Shown: piece after piece, positions 20,905 through 30,769 of the stretch
Numbering within the stretch: the first letter of the stretch is position 1
Layout: each line of letters begins with the position of its first letter
Source: Paratinospora sagittata
Lineage: Eukaryota; Streptophyta; Magnoliopsida; Ranunculales; Menispermaceae
Reading direction: 5' to 3'
NCBI GenBank assembly: GCA_035771175.1
Contig: CM069596.1
Span: 11,055,001 to 11,119,000, forward strand
Length of the DNA: 64,000 nt
Notes under the pieces: model-generated
Databases searched by the model: none
Told to the model about the DNA's origin: nothing
The model's input: only the letters and a program-made list of their open reading frames with translations
Program-made: the position numbers and the translations under genes

Positions 20905-22872
20905 ATGCAAACCAGGAAGAGAGGAAGGCCACGTGTTGTTCGTACAGCAGTGGAGGCACCTCCTGAGATTCAGGAACCGCCGCCTCAGACACCAGCACAG
21001 GCCACACCCAACACTGCCACTACATCTGGGCAGGCAATACCACCCCCACCCGCACCCTTTGCCATGCCTTCAAGCATTGAAACCTTCTTCGCTGGATTTA
21101 TTGAGGCAATGAAGGCCACTGTTCAAACTGCCGTTCGTGAGACTGCAGCTAGTCAGGTTGCCACGGTTCAAGTACCTGTAAAATTAGGGTCCGAAGCTCA
21201 AACCGATCAGATTACTAAATACAAGCGGCTACAACCTCTTACTTTCGATGGTACCATTGATCCTGATGAGGTGCAAAAGTGGTTGGATGAGTCCATGAAG
21301 GCTCTTGATGCAATGGGAGTCGATGAGACTCGTAAAGTTCCACTAGCAACCTACCAACTTGTTGGTGCCGCAAACACATGGTGGATCACAGTGAAAGAAG
21401 ACCCAAGGGTCAATATCGCAGATATGACTTGGCAACAGTTTGAGTCCATGTTTATTGATGAGTATTTTCCCAGCGCGGTGACAAAGCAGAAGCGCCAGGA
21501 ATTTGCTAAGTTATATCAGGGCACCATGACCATCAGAGAATATGCTGGAAAATTTAAAGAATTATCAGTTTACTCTCTCTCCACAATCTCAACGGAGCGA
21601 GATAAGGCTGAGAAATTTTATAATGGTCTTCGCCATGACATTCGACAAGCCTTATCGATCTTGGATCTGCAGATTTACAAGGAGGTTGTTGACAAGGCCA
21701 TGAGCTTTGAACAAGAGAAGCTCTTACAGGAACAGAGAATGCATAAGGGCAAACGGCCTGCAACGTTTTCCCAACAAGGCTCGCAACAGGGCAACAAGAA
21801 GAAGCCCTACTACAATCAAAACCAAGCCCTCCCAGCCCCAGTTTCAAAGAATGTGGCCACAACACCTGCGGCTGAACCTTTTAACCCTAACCATCAGGGT
21901 TTCCAAAATCATGGCCGTGGCGGTCGTTATGGACGAGGTGGCCGTAGTAACGGCAATGGCCGAGGTGGTGGTCGACACCACAATCAGCCAGCCCAACAGC
22001 ATAATCAGAATGGCCAGCAAAACCATCAGCAGTACAGGCCGACTTGTTTCAACTGCGGCCAGAAGGGCCATGTCAAACATCTTTGTCCGCACCTTCAGCA
22101 ACCTATTCCGGCTATTCCAGTCCAACAAGCACCACCTGCTGCTAATGCCCAACCCAGGCCGACCCAGCAGAACCAGGGTCAACGGAATCAGGGCAGAGCA
22201 TATGCCATCGCTCACCAACCCCTCCCAGACAATAATGTCGTCGAAGGTACCTTTCCTTTGTTCAATACATTGGTGCATGTTTTGTTTGATTCAGGTGCTA
22301 CGCATTCTTTTATATCATCAACATTGGTAAGACATTTAGGCCTGCATCCTGAACCCCCACGCATCACACTCCATGTCACATCACCGTTCGGCTCGGGTAC
22401 TGACGTGAATTTGCAGTGTTCTCGATGTGAGCTTCGAATGTCCGAACAGATAATATATGCCGATCTTTTTGTAATGGATTTTGATGACTTCGACATCATC
22501 CTCGGCATGGACTGGCTCGCACCACTGAATGCAACGATCGACTGTTTGAACAAGAACGTTCAGTTAACTTTGCCTACAGGAGAGTTTGTCAAGATTCAGG
22601 GAACAATGCAATGGATACACAAATCAACAGTTGCACTTCTCAAGTCACAACTTCGAGCGTTGTCTCTTGGTGACGGCAATGAATCACCAGCTCTGTACCC
22701 TCCCGAAGTACGCGATGTTCCAGTCGTATCTGAATTCTCAACCGTTTTTCTTAATGACCTTCCTGGCCTACCTCCAGTTAGGGAATTCGATTTTGAGATC
22801 AACCTCATACCTGGGACAGGGCCTATCTCAATGCCACCATACAGAATGTCAAATGTTGAACTGGGCGCCTGA
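20905..22872 (+). CDS. Gypsy gag-protease with the start of RT, intact frame cut by the inverted LTR
   Basis: 655 aa from the first in-frame ATG (MQTRKRGRPR). A P/Q-rich N-terminus precedes the retrotransposon gag domain (FDGTIDPDEVQKWLDES near residue 113, TWQQFESMFIDEYFP near 175). A G/R-rich linker follows, then a CCHC knuckle CFNCGQKGHVKHLC (about 378) and the aspartic protease (LFDSGATHSFIS near 452, IILGMDWLAPL near 530). The region before RT, ending PGTGPISMPPYRMS, is reached at about residue 648. The last few residues and the stop come from the inverted LTR, so RT is absent. The uninterrupted frame suggests a young insertion. Gag and protease could still be made and form particles, but copying needs enzymes supplied by another element. 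Confidence 0.9.
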   Translation: MQTRKRGRPRVVRTAVEAPPEIQEPPPQTPAQATPNTATTSGQAIPPPPAPFAMPSSIETFFAGFIEAMKATVQTAVRETAASQVATVQVPVKLGSEAQTDQITKYKRLQPLTFDGTIDPDEVQKWLDESMKALDAMGVDETRKVPLATYQLVGAANTWWITVKEDPRVNIADMTWQQFESMFIDEYFPSAVTKQKRQEFAKLYQGTMTIREYAGKFKELSVYSLSTISTERDKAEKFYNGLRHDIRQALSILDLQIYKEVVDKAMSFEQEKLLQEQRMHKGKRPATFSQQGSQQGNKKKPYYNQNQALPAPVSKNVATTPAAEPFNPNHQGFQNHGRGGRYGRGGRSNGNGRGGGRHHNQPAQQHNQNGQQNHQQYRPTCFNCGQKGHVKHLCPHLQQPIPAIPVQQAPPAANAQPRPTQQNQGQRNQGRAYAIAHQPLPDNNVVEGTFPLFNTLVHVLFDSGATHSFISSTLVRHLGLHPEPPRITLHVTSPFGSGTDVNLQCSRCELRMSEQIIYADLFVMDFDDFDIILGMDWLAPLNATIDCLNKNVQLTLPTGEFVKIQGTMQWIHKSTVALLKSQLRALSLGDGNESPALYPPEVRDVPVVSEFSTVFLNDLPGLPPVREFDFEINLIPGTGPISMPPYRMSNVELGA

Positions 22873-23039
22873 ACGTTCTGGCATGGCGCCTGAACGTTCT
22901 GGCAGGCGCCTGAACGTTCTGGCATGCCGCCTGAACGTTCTGGCAGGCGCCTGAACGTTCGGGCGTTGCCCAAATAGTAAAAATTTCAAATAGTAAATTT
23001 TTTTTTTTTTTTTTTTTTTTTGAAATACAGGGTATTACA
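22862..23039 (-). repeat. Inverted partial U3 forming the 3' terminus
   Basis: On the minus strand it reads TGTAATACCCTG from 23039, then the A-run, TACTATTTGGGCAACGCCCG and about four and a half units of the 20-bp array, matching 16476 onward. The 5' LTR has nine units and a different variant order, so this end does not look like a recent conversion product of the left end. Confidence 0.9.
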
Positions 23040-23487
23040 CATCAGTCATGATAAATCAGGGATAAACTACAATTTGCAGCTTGGATAAGACCTACTTCAT
23101 CTGGGATAGGGAAACCTATAATCCCGGAGCATATGAGCTTGACAGCTCATCATGCCTACTATCAACTAATTGGGAATCGACATGTGGCACATGCCTAAGA
23201 AGCAGCTAGCCATTCCGGCCAGAAGACTTCTCCTATAAATAGCTCATTATTCCCCCTGAAAAGGTATGAAAAACTACACACCCTAAATCCTGTGCAAGAT
23301 TTCTTATTGAAACAGGCACTGACTTAGGCATCGGATGATCTTTGGCCTGCATAACACCAGTGTTCCTTGGGAGAGCCTTTTTTCTTTCGTTCGTACTGTT
23401 TCAGATTTCGGTGACTCACGGTCTCGGTCAGCTAGTCTCTTAAACAAACCAATAAATTCGGTGTTGGTCAAATTCTGCACCAACATT

Positions 23488-23504
23488 TGGCGTCGTCTGT
23501 GGGG
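23488..23504 (+). other. Primer binding site of the Tat element
   Basis: TGGCGTCGTCTGTGGGG lies two bases after the LTR end. It is the TGGCGCCGTCTGTGGGGA-type signal seen in many plant gypsy elements, with one C-to-T change. Confidence 0.75.
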
Positions 23505-23533
23505 ACGGCGAGAGTTGAAAAGTTCGGTAAAGC

Positions 23534-26079
23534 TGTCACGACGCCCCTGACGTAGGCTGACGTCATGACTGGCACAATGTGTTATACACTGTACATACCC
23601 ATATACAGTATATAATACACTGTCAACCTCAACAGACATTCATAATAATTCCCAAAATTTTCAGAAATTTTGACAGCACCTCCCCATAAAATGGACAATT
23701 CACATTTTTTTTTTCCTGATATACCACAAATCAAATCAAATATATATATATAGATAATCCTCATTTCATTCATTTATCAAATCATATCATCATTAGCATT
23801 TCATAATCCAATATATTTAGCTATCATTTATATGCCCACACATCCCATCTAGATGATAATACATATATATAATGTGTGATATATATATATATATATATAT
23901 ATATAGATATATCAAACTAACACAAGTATAAGTCATTACTCCAATGTATACCTACATCAATAAAGCAACGATCCGAGTCACGAGTCGATCACTCTTTTAA
24001 CTTTCCTTTTTTCCTTTTAACTCTGTACCTGAAATATTAAAGGGATAGAGTGAGCAATCAACAACTCAGTGAATATATTTCTTGATATGGTCATCATATG
24101 CATTTAGGAAAATATAGCATTTAAAATCATTTCAAACAAGTATTAAGCACATGCATCATTCAACGAATATATCATACATGTCAACAACATAGATTTAATG
24201 AGTTTTTAAGAAAATAATGCATTCTTTTCCACGACATCCACAATCTCCCCTCCTTCAAGGCAAGAGAGCGGGTCTAACCTTTGTATGGCCGTTACAAGGT
24301 AGCCACAGCCTCTCATTACCTAATTCACAGCCATTTTAAGGATATCCAATCCTTGTTAGGACAGACCTACTCACAATGAGGTTACGCATAACACTCATCT
24401 GAGTCTAATTCCTAACGAAATGACACAAACTTGCCTTTGCAAGTCTCACATGCTCCAATGCTAAAAAGAAATCATTTATGAATGCAAATTAAAACACAAT
24501 TCAACAATATATGCATAACATATTTACATTCAAACATTTCATATATTTACAATCATGTCGCTTTCGAGTCCAGCTCCAATTTAAATCCAACTAACTCAAC
24601 CTGTCACAACTACTCCATAATTCAATTTCTCAACTCACTTCAAATCACTAATAATAAAGATTCACCTGAAAATTATTATATCTGTGAATATAGATTCCAA
24701 CTCCATTTAGGACTCATAAGCAGTTGAAGAAACTACTATTTCGTTTCCGTGGTCAATCTAGATATTTTCACAAGAAAGAACAGTGAAAATAGAGTTTCAA
24801 TTCATATTTTCACTAATTCTCAGTTTATTTTTCTACTGGAACATATATCAATTTTATTAAAAATCTAGAACATTCCTAAAATTATTCTGTCCACATCGAC
24901 ACGTGTAAAATCAATCATTCTACCATTTTACTACCTTCAACAGGTATTTTACTGAGGTTTTACACGTTCACGAAAGTCACGAAAGTAAATTTTCTCACAA
25001 AAATCATATATTTAGTTACTAAAAATATTAAATCATATCCAAAAATCACAATCTTAGCATCGAAATGTCCGGAATTCAATTCTCTACGATTCTATGATCT
25101 CAAACCGGAGTTTCATTGGATTCTAATTCCATTTTATTCACTGGATATGATCGTAGTACTATTTACATCACTATTCACGTCGTCACTATTCATTAGAAAC
25201 ATGTAAATTTTTACTACAATTGTCAAACGGTCTCCAAAAATCATGAACTTAGCATCGATAGACTCACAACAGTTCATTCTACCATTTTATAGCCTTCAAC
25301 TGGAGTTTCATTGGGTTTTAATATGATTCGAAAGGTTTCTAATATAACTCTAACTTCTAACAAACTTCTAACGGCTATAAAAATTCCAAATGAACACATA
25401 ATTGAAATCGAACCACATATTTGAGGCTCCTACAGTCTAGGGAGTGTTTTCTCACCTTTTGAACAAATTTTCATCCAAGTTGGGTAAAAACCCCAATTTT
25501 GAAAACACTGTAAAACAACTCCCATAACTAAAATTACTCCGCTAGAATCGTTACATCAGCTTAGATATTAATTTTACGAAGAAATAGAGTGAAAATCACT
25601 TACTGCAAGCCTCGATTTGACGCGAATCCCGCGTTTCCCCCTTCGTTCTTCTTTCTTCTTCTCGGTTCTTCCTTCTTTCGTTTCATTCTCTGCAACTTCT
25701 TTCTCTTTTTATCTTTTTTACACGTTTTCTCTCCCTTTTTGTTTTTTCTTTTTGTTGCAAACCGTTGGAGATAAGAGGGAGATTAGAAATGAGATAAGTA
25801 TAATTATTTTGATCCCATGCTCCTCATACAATTTAACAAACCAACTTTCCTATCTTAATTTAATTCATTAAATCATACTACAATCCATATATTTAATTAA
25901 CCAACCACATTCACCTTATTGGATTTATATTATTCATTTATTTACTAATACCCCTTAAATCTAGCATATATTTTCATACACACGTATATTTGGCTCATAC
26001 GTATAAAATATGTATATTATATATCTCGATATATGCACAATTTAATGTATGTATTTAATTAAAAGTACGGAGTGTTACA
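23534..26079 (-). mobile_element. Long solo LTR (family A), copy 2, inverted
   Basis: On the minus strand it runs from TGTAACACTCCGTAC (26079) to GGGGCGTCGTGACA (23534), 2546 bp. It matches 4572-7232 throughout. The flanks AAAGC (23529-23533) and AAAGC (26080-26084) are a perfect 5-bp target duplication, which proves a solo LTR left after loss of the internal region. It sits in the leader of the Tat element, about 14 bases before its gag ATG. Confidence 0.92.
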
Positions 26080-26093
26080 AAAGCTCTCCTATC

Positions 26094-27240
26094 ATGAGTC
26101 AAGAAGCGAACCACATTCATATCAAAGAACCCGTAGCTTCACTGGAACCACCTCATGTTATACGGGGAAGGCCACCGAAGAAGAAGAAGAGCTCGACTCA
26201 GAAATCTTCGAGGCTAAGCAATTTTGAGAAGAATGTCGAAAGACTTTCCCAGATAGTGCTCAAGCAGCAGCTCGCGCAACGAGCAACTCATCCTCCCATG
26301 CCAGCATGATAGGCAAACCCTCGAAGAAACACCGAGAGTCATTGCCAGAGCGTGAGCTCGAAACCAAAGCCGGTGAAAAGTGGTGGCCAACGCCCAGACG
26401 AGTCCACACGGAAATCTTTTTCTATCAGAGATCTCCGACACTCCTTGAAAGCTAGGAAGAAAGTCGACGAGCCAAATTCTTCTCATGCCCAGTTAACGCT
26501 TAGGAAGGAAGCTTGTCGTCGAGTTCCTAGGTCGGCCTCGACCAAGCTCGTTAGGTCAACACCGACCAGACCTGAAAGGTTGGTCACCAACAGACCTTCC
26601 AGGTCGTCATCGACTAGGCCAACTGGCTTCAAGTCGCTTCCTTCGAATATTCGATAATCCGCTTCCGCCAGAACAGCTCGGGCGATTCAATCGAGATTGA
26701 CCTGGTCGAGAGGAAGTGGTCCACCTCGGCAGTACTGGAGTACAAGGATCTCTCTTCGCCTTTCATATAAGAGGTGTTTTAGGCCCCGTTACCAAAGAAT
26801 GTCAAAACGGTAGAGGTCAAAACATACAAGGGTAAAACAAATTCAAGGGAGCATGTCGAAAACTATAAGTCGTTGATGGAGTTCAAAGGATACGATAACG
26901 CCACAACGTGCAAGGGATCCTAGATTACCCTTGGAGGACCAGCTAGGGAGTGGTATTGGAAGCTGAAACCAGGGTCTATTTGTTTGTTCAGACATTTAGC
27001 TTAAAAGTTCATTGAACACTTTGTCGAAAAAAGGGAGCGAAAGAAGCCGGTAGATGGCTTGTTGGCCATCCGACAAAAATAAGGGGAAAGTCTGGAAGAT
27101 TACCTCAAGCGGTTCGATGACGCGCGAGTTGAAGTAGATAATTGCGATAATGCAAATTCCATTATAGTCTTTACAGTCGCCTGAGGCCAGGGCCATTCCA
27201 TTACTCACTGGGGAAGAAAAAAGCTCAGACCTATAAAAAG
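26094..27240 (+). pseudogene. Tat element gag, broken
   Basis: The ATG at 26094 opens MSQEANHIHIKEPVAS with a basic PPKKKK segment and a stop at 26309. A gag core follows around 26840-27190 (REHVENYKSLMEFKGYDNAT, PAREWYWKLKPGSI, KFIEHFVEKRERKKPVDG, ESLEDYLKRFDDARV), with three in-frame stops and shifts between segments. It is homologous to the retrotransposon gag domain but cannot be translated. Confidence 0.72.
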
Positions 27241-27461
27241 ATCCTAGACCGCGCTGAAAAGCACATTAATGCGGATAAGCAAACTGATGCTAAGAAAAGG
27301 AAGATGGTCCCTCTAAAAGGTTAAAGAAAGACAAAAAGAGAAAGTGGAAAGATGATGAGAAGGAAGACGACAGATGAGGTAAGAGGTCGGACTCGAACCA
27401 GCGATGTCAGAAGAGAAACCTCCAGAATGTATATCTGACCTACACCCCTTTAGCCACCTCG

Positions 27462-28574
27462 ATGGAGCAGATCCTCCTAAAAGTACAAGACAAGGATTAC
27501 CTGAGGTGGCAAAAGAAGCTCAGCACCCCAGCAGATTGGCGAGACAAAAGAAAATATTGTCGATTCCATAAGGACCATGGTCACAACCCGGATCAGTGCT
27601 ATGAACTCAAAAAGGAAATCAAGGCGTTGATCCATAAAGATCATCTCAAAAATTATGTGAAAAGCTCGGATAAGGAAAGAGCTTGATCTCCTGAGCGAGG
27701 AAGAGATGATCAGCAGAGGGAGATCCAAACGATTTTCAGAGGGGACCTTGGCAAGACGTCAAATCGGGCTCTGAAGGCTTATGCCAGAGCATCCCATGCC
27801 GATGTCATGAACCTGACCTGTCGACATGAGAAGCAGAAAAGTGTTAACTTCACTATCACTTTCACAGAAGAAGAGGCTCGGGACATATGCCGACCTTACG
27901 CCGATGCTTTGGTAGTGACAATGGATGTCGGGAACCACAAAGTCCATCGAATCTTAGTTGATAATAGGAGCTCGACCGATATCCTTTATTGGCCAGCCTT
28001 TGAGAAGTTGACGCTTACGAAAGCTCAGCTCACCCCAGTTGACGTCCCTTTAATAGAGTTCACGGGGGATGGAATAATGTCGGAGGGAAGGATAGCTCTT
28101 CCAGTCACAGCTGGAGAGGAGGAACACAAAGTTACGACCATAGTAGAATTCCTCGTTGTGAAAAGACCATCAGCCTACAATGCTATTATGAGACGACCCC
28201 TACTCAATGAACTCAGAGCTGTGGTATCTACATACCACCTCGCACTCAAGTTCCCATATGAGCGCGGGGTAGGTATAGTAAGGGGCAGCCATAAGGAATT
28301 AAGAGAGTGTTATACCGTGGTGATGAAGAGTAAGAACTCCAGAGGGCCGACCTTCCGACCTTTCGAGAAGGAACTCATGCAGGTCGATATCGTCCCTGAT
28401 CACGACCTGGACCCGAGGGAAAACACTCAAAACCTCGAAGCTCAGGATGAGTGGAAAGATGTCCCTATCACCGAATATACAATGGTTAAGGTTGGGATCA
28501 GTATGAGCTCGGAATTAACTGACCAAGTTGCAGGTATTGAAGGAGTTCAAAGACATTTTTGCCTGGTCTCATGA
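27462..28574 (+). pseudogene. Tat element nucleocapsid knuckle and protease, broken
   Basis: The first open piece (27462-27686) has YCRFHKDHGHNPDQCYELKK, the knuckle typical of Tat and Athila gag. The second (27807-28574) has the retropepsin motif as LVDNRSSTDILYW, where the conserved glycine of DNGSS is arginine, then YNAIMRRPLLNELRAVVSTY and LKFPYERGVG. A stop and frame change separate the pieces. The glycine substitution alone should inactivate the protease. Confidence 0.75.
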
Positions 28575-29330
28575 TGGCATGTCAGGCATCTCCTCTAGTG
28601 TAATCGTCCACCGTCTCAATATGGATCATAGGGCGATGTCGACATGACAAAAGAGAAGAGTTCTGAGCGCGGAACGAGCCCAAGCCCTTAAAGAAGAGGT
28701 CGATATGCTCATCCGAGCTCAGTTCATTCGGGCTAGCGAATGTCATGATAGTGAAAAAGGCAAACGGGAAATGGAAGACCTGTGTCGACTTCACAGAGCT
28801 AAACAATGCATGCCCGAAAGACAACTTTCCTCTCCCGAGAATAGATCAGCTCATCGATGCCACTGCAGGTCATGAGCTACTCAGTTTCATGGATGTGTAC
28901 TCAGGGTACAACCAGATCATGATGTACCATTGAGATGAAGAGAAAACTTCTTTCATTAATTGAGGTTTGTACTGCTACAAAGTTATGCCTTTCGAATTGA
29001 AAAATGTCGGAGCTACTTACCAGAGGTTAGTGAATCGTGTGTTCGAGGATAAAATTGGGATGAATATAAAGGTTTATGTCGACGACATGCTCATTAAGAG
29101 CGTGAGGTCAGCAGCTCATCCCAGGACCTCAGAGATGTATTTGAGACCATTCGACATTACAACATGAGGCTCAACCCAACCAAGTGCACCTTTGGGTTTA
29201 CGGCAGAAAGATTCCTTGGTTTTCTTGTCAACAAAAGAGGGATTGAAGCAAATCTGGAAAAGACCCAAGCTATAATAGAGATGAAACCACCGCGGACCAT
29301 AAAGGAGGTGCAACGCTTAATGGGTTGATC
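28575..29330 (+). pseudogene. Tat element reverse transcriptase, broken
   Basis: Recognisable blocks are WKTCVDFTELNNACPKDNFP, FMDVYSGYNQIMM, CYKVMPFELKN and VYVDDMLIKS (the catalytic YVDD is intact). Stops occur after MMYH, before GLYCYK and after the YVDD block, and the thumb region (FLVNKRGIEANLEKTQAI type) is in another frame. Confidence 0.78.
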
Positions 29331-29399
29331 ACCGCACTTAACCGGTTTGTTTCAAAGTCCACAGATATATGCTTCCCCTTTTTCAAATTGATTAAAAAG

Positions 29400-30278
29400 A
29401 AGACCATGGAATGGGAAGATGAATGCGAACGAGCTTTCCAATAGCTGAAGACCTACCTCAGCTCATCACCGTTATTATCAAAATCGATCCCGAGAGAAGC
29501 TCTTCATCTATTTGTCTATCTCAGATACAACTGTGAGCTCCTCCTTGGTCAGAGAAGAGCAAGGTGTTCAAAAGCCTATCTACTATGAGAGCAAATCTCT
29601 CATCGATGAGGAAACAAGGTACACCGAAATAGAGAAGCTCGCTCTCACATTGATCACTTTGGCTCAGAAGCTCAGGCCATATTTCCAAGCCCATACGGTG
29701 GTGGTGCTCACACGACAACAACTTCGGCAAGTATTGCAGAAGCCGGAGACCTCTGGGAGATTGGCAAAGTGGTTTGTTGAGCTTAGCGAATTCGACATCG
29801 AGTACCAGTCGAGAACTTCAATCAAAAGTCAAGCACTAGCAGACTTTGTAAAAGAGTTCTCGTTTAAACAAAAGGAAGAGGATGATACCGATGCCGAGCT
29901 AGAGCTAATGTGGAAGTTGTTTGTCGATGGTTCATCATGCAAGCAGGGAAGCGAAGCTGGCATCGTATTAGTTTCTCTGAAAGGAGAAAAACACCTAGCA
30001 GCTCTTCGCTACGGCTTTTCCGCCTCCAATAATGAATTCGAGTACGAAGCCCTCCTGGTGGAACTTCAGATGGCAATCAATTGGGGGGTACGCAAGGTGT
30101 CGATATGTTGTGATTCACAGCTGGTAGTGAACCAAGTCACAGTTGATTATCAGGCGAAAGATAACCGCATGCAAGCCTACTTGCAAATGGTTAAACAACT
30201 GCTAGCCAAGTTTGAAGAACATGAGGTCATACAAATCCCACGAACAGGCAATTCCTTACATGATATGCGTTTGCGTTG
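29400..30278 (+). pseudogene. Tat element RNase H plus second RNase H-like domain
   Basis: An open segment from about 29512 reads KPIYYESKSLIDEETRYTEI, LAKWFVELSEFDIEYQSR and ALADFVKEFS (RT-linked RNase H). A second domain follows, with KLFVDGSSCKQGSEAGIVL, FEYEALLVELQMAI and CDSQLVVNQV. The second domain keeps its D, E and D residues and marks the Tat group. Homology ends near NSLHD at about 30270, where the element breaks off before integrase. Confidence 0.78.
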
Positions 30279-30769
30279 GCAAAACAAAAAAATCGACGTT
30301 TTGAAAAGCACCTCTTGCATTTTTGAAATAACGTTTGACCATTTTTTTCTTTGTTTACCCTCACATAATCTTTTAAATACCTAGACTACCCTATATAGTT
30401 ATGTTATTGTTGTACGAAGTGACAAACTATCATAAATGCTACTGTCATACAAATTGACAAACTATCATTTTCATTATATATATTTGTGTGTGTGTTATTT
30501 ATTTTCAAAGTTTTTTTGTAAGTTTTTTATATTGATGAATTACAAATGAATTTGTGAATTATAAGTTAAGATTATTTAATATTATAAATTATTAAAACCT
30601 TTATTTATATTATTTAGCTATAATCAAATATACATTATATAATTTTAATTGTCAAAGGGTAGAATTGTCATCCTATAGTGAAAATATTTTTACAAAAGCA
30701 CTTTTTGTTGCCCCAGATGTATCCAAGATGGTGAATTGGACAACTAAGCAGACTATACCTTTCAAAACA
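30279..30769. other. AT-rich sequence after the Tat break point
   Basis: No gene. It begins and ends with loosely complementary stretches (ACGTTTTGAAAAGCACC on the left, AAAAGCACTTTTTGTTGCC on the right), which may mark an old foldback insertion that truncated the Tat element. Evidence is weak. Confidence 0.35.

Larger units (their letters stand above)
16476..23039 (+). mobile_element. Gypsy element with a full 5' LTR and an inverted partial LTR as its 3' end
   Basis: The flanks are CATCA (16471-16475) and CATCA (23040-23044), a perfect 5-bp target duplication, so the whole 6.56 kb inserted as one unit. Order: LTR 16476-17831, initiator-Met PBS, an extra ORF, gag-protease, the first residues leading into RT, then at 22862 a switch to an inverted copy of the LTR's first ~178 bp. 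Both outer ends are therefore U3 ends (TGTAATACCCTG and its complement). Most of RT, RNase H, integrase, the polypurine tract and a normal 3' LTR are missing. The solo LTR at 31752-33134 belongs to the same or a close family. Confidence 0.88.
15790..23485 (+). repeat. Tat element 5' LTR, split in two by an insertion
   Basis: Left piece 15790-16475 and right piece 23040-23485; about 1.1 kb once the insertion and its duplicated CATCA are discounted. The right piece has CTCCTATAAATAGCTC near 23231, a good TATA box, and ends just before the PBS. No second copy of this LTR is in the window, so the start rests on its inverted match with the end. Confidence 0.65.
15790..30278 (+). mobile_element. 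Tat-lineage Ty3/gypsy retrotransposon, truncated and twice interrupted
   Basis: The 5' LTR starts TGTTGGCGCATTCG (15790) and ends CACCAACA (23485), with matching inverted termini. A gypsy PBS follows. The gag, knuckle, protease, RT and RNase H segments lie at 26094-30278. A second RNase H-like domain beginning KLFVDGSS after the RT-linked one is the hallmark of the Tat group. Another gypsy element (16476-23039) sits in its 5' LTR and a family A solo LTR (23534-26079) in its leader. Coding homology stops near NSLHD at 30270; integrase and 3' LTR are absent. It is the oldest host of the nested set and carries many stops and frameshifts. Confidence 0.8.

Noticed and set aside
21554..22553. Long frames on other strands and frames across the gypsy gag region
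   Set aside because: Shadows of the gag-protease gene; no domain similarity, and composition follows the real frame.
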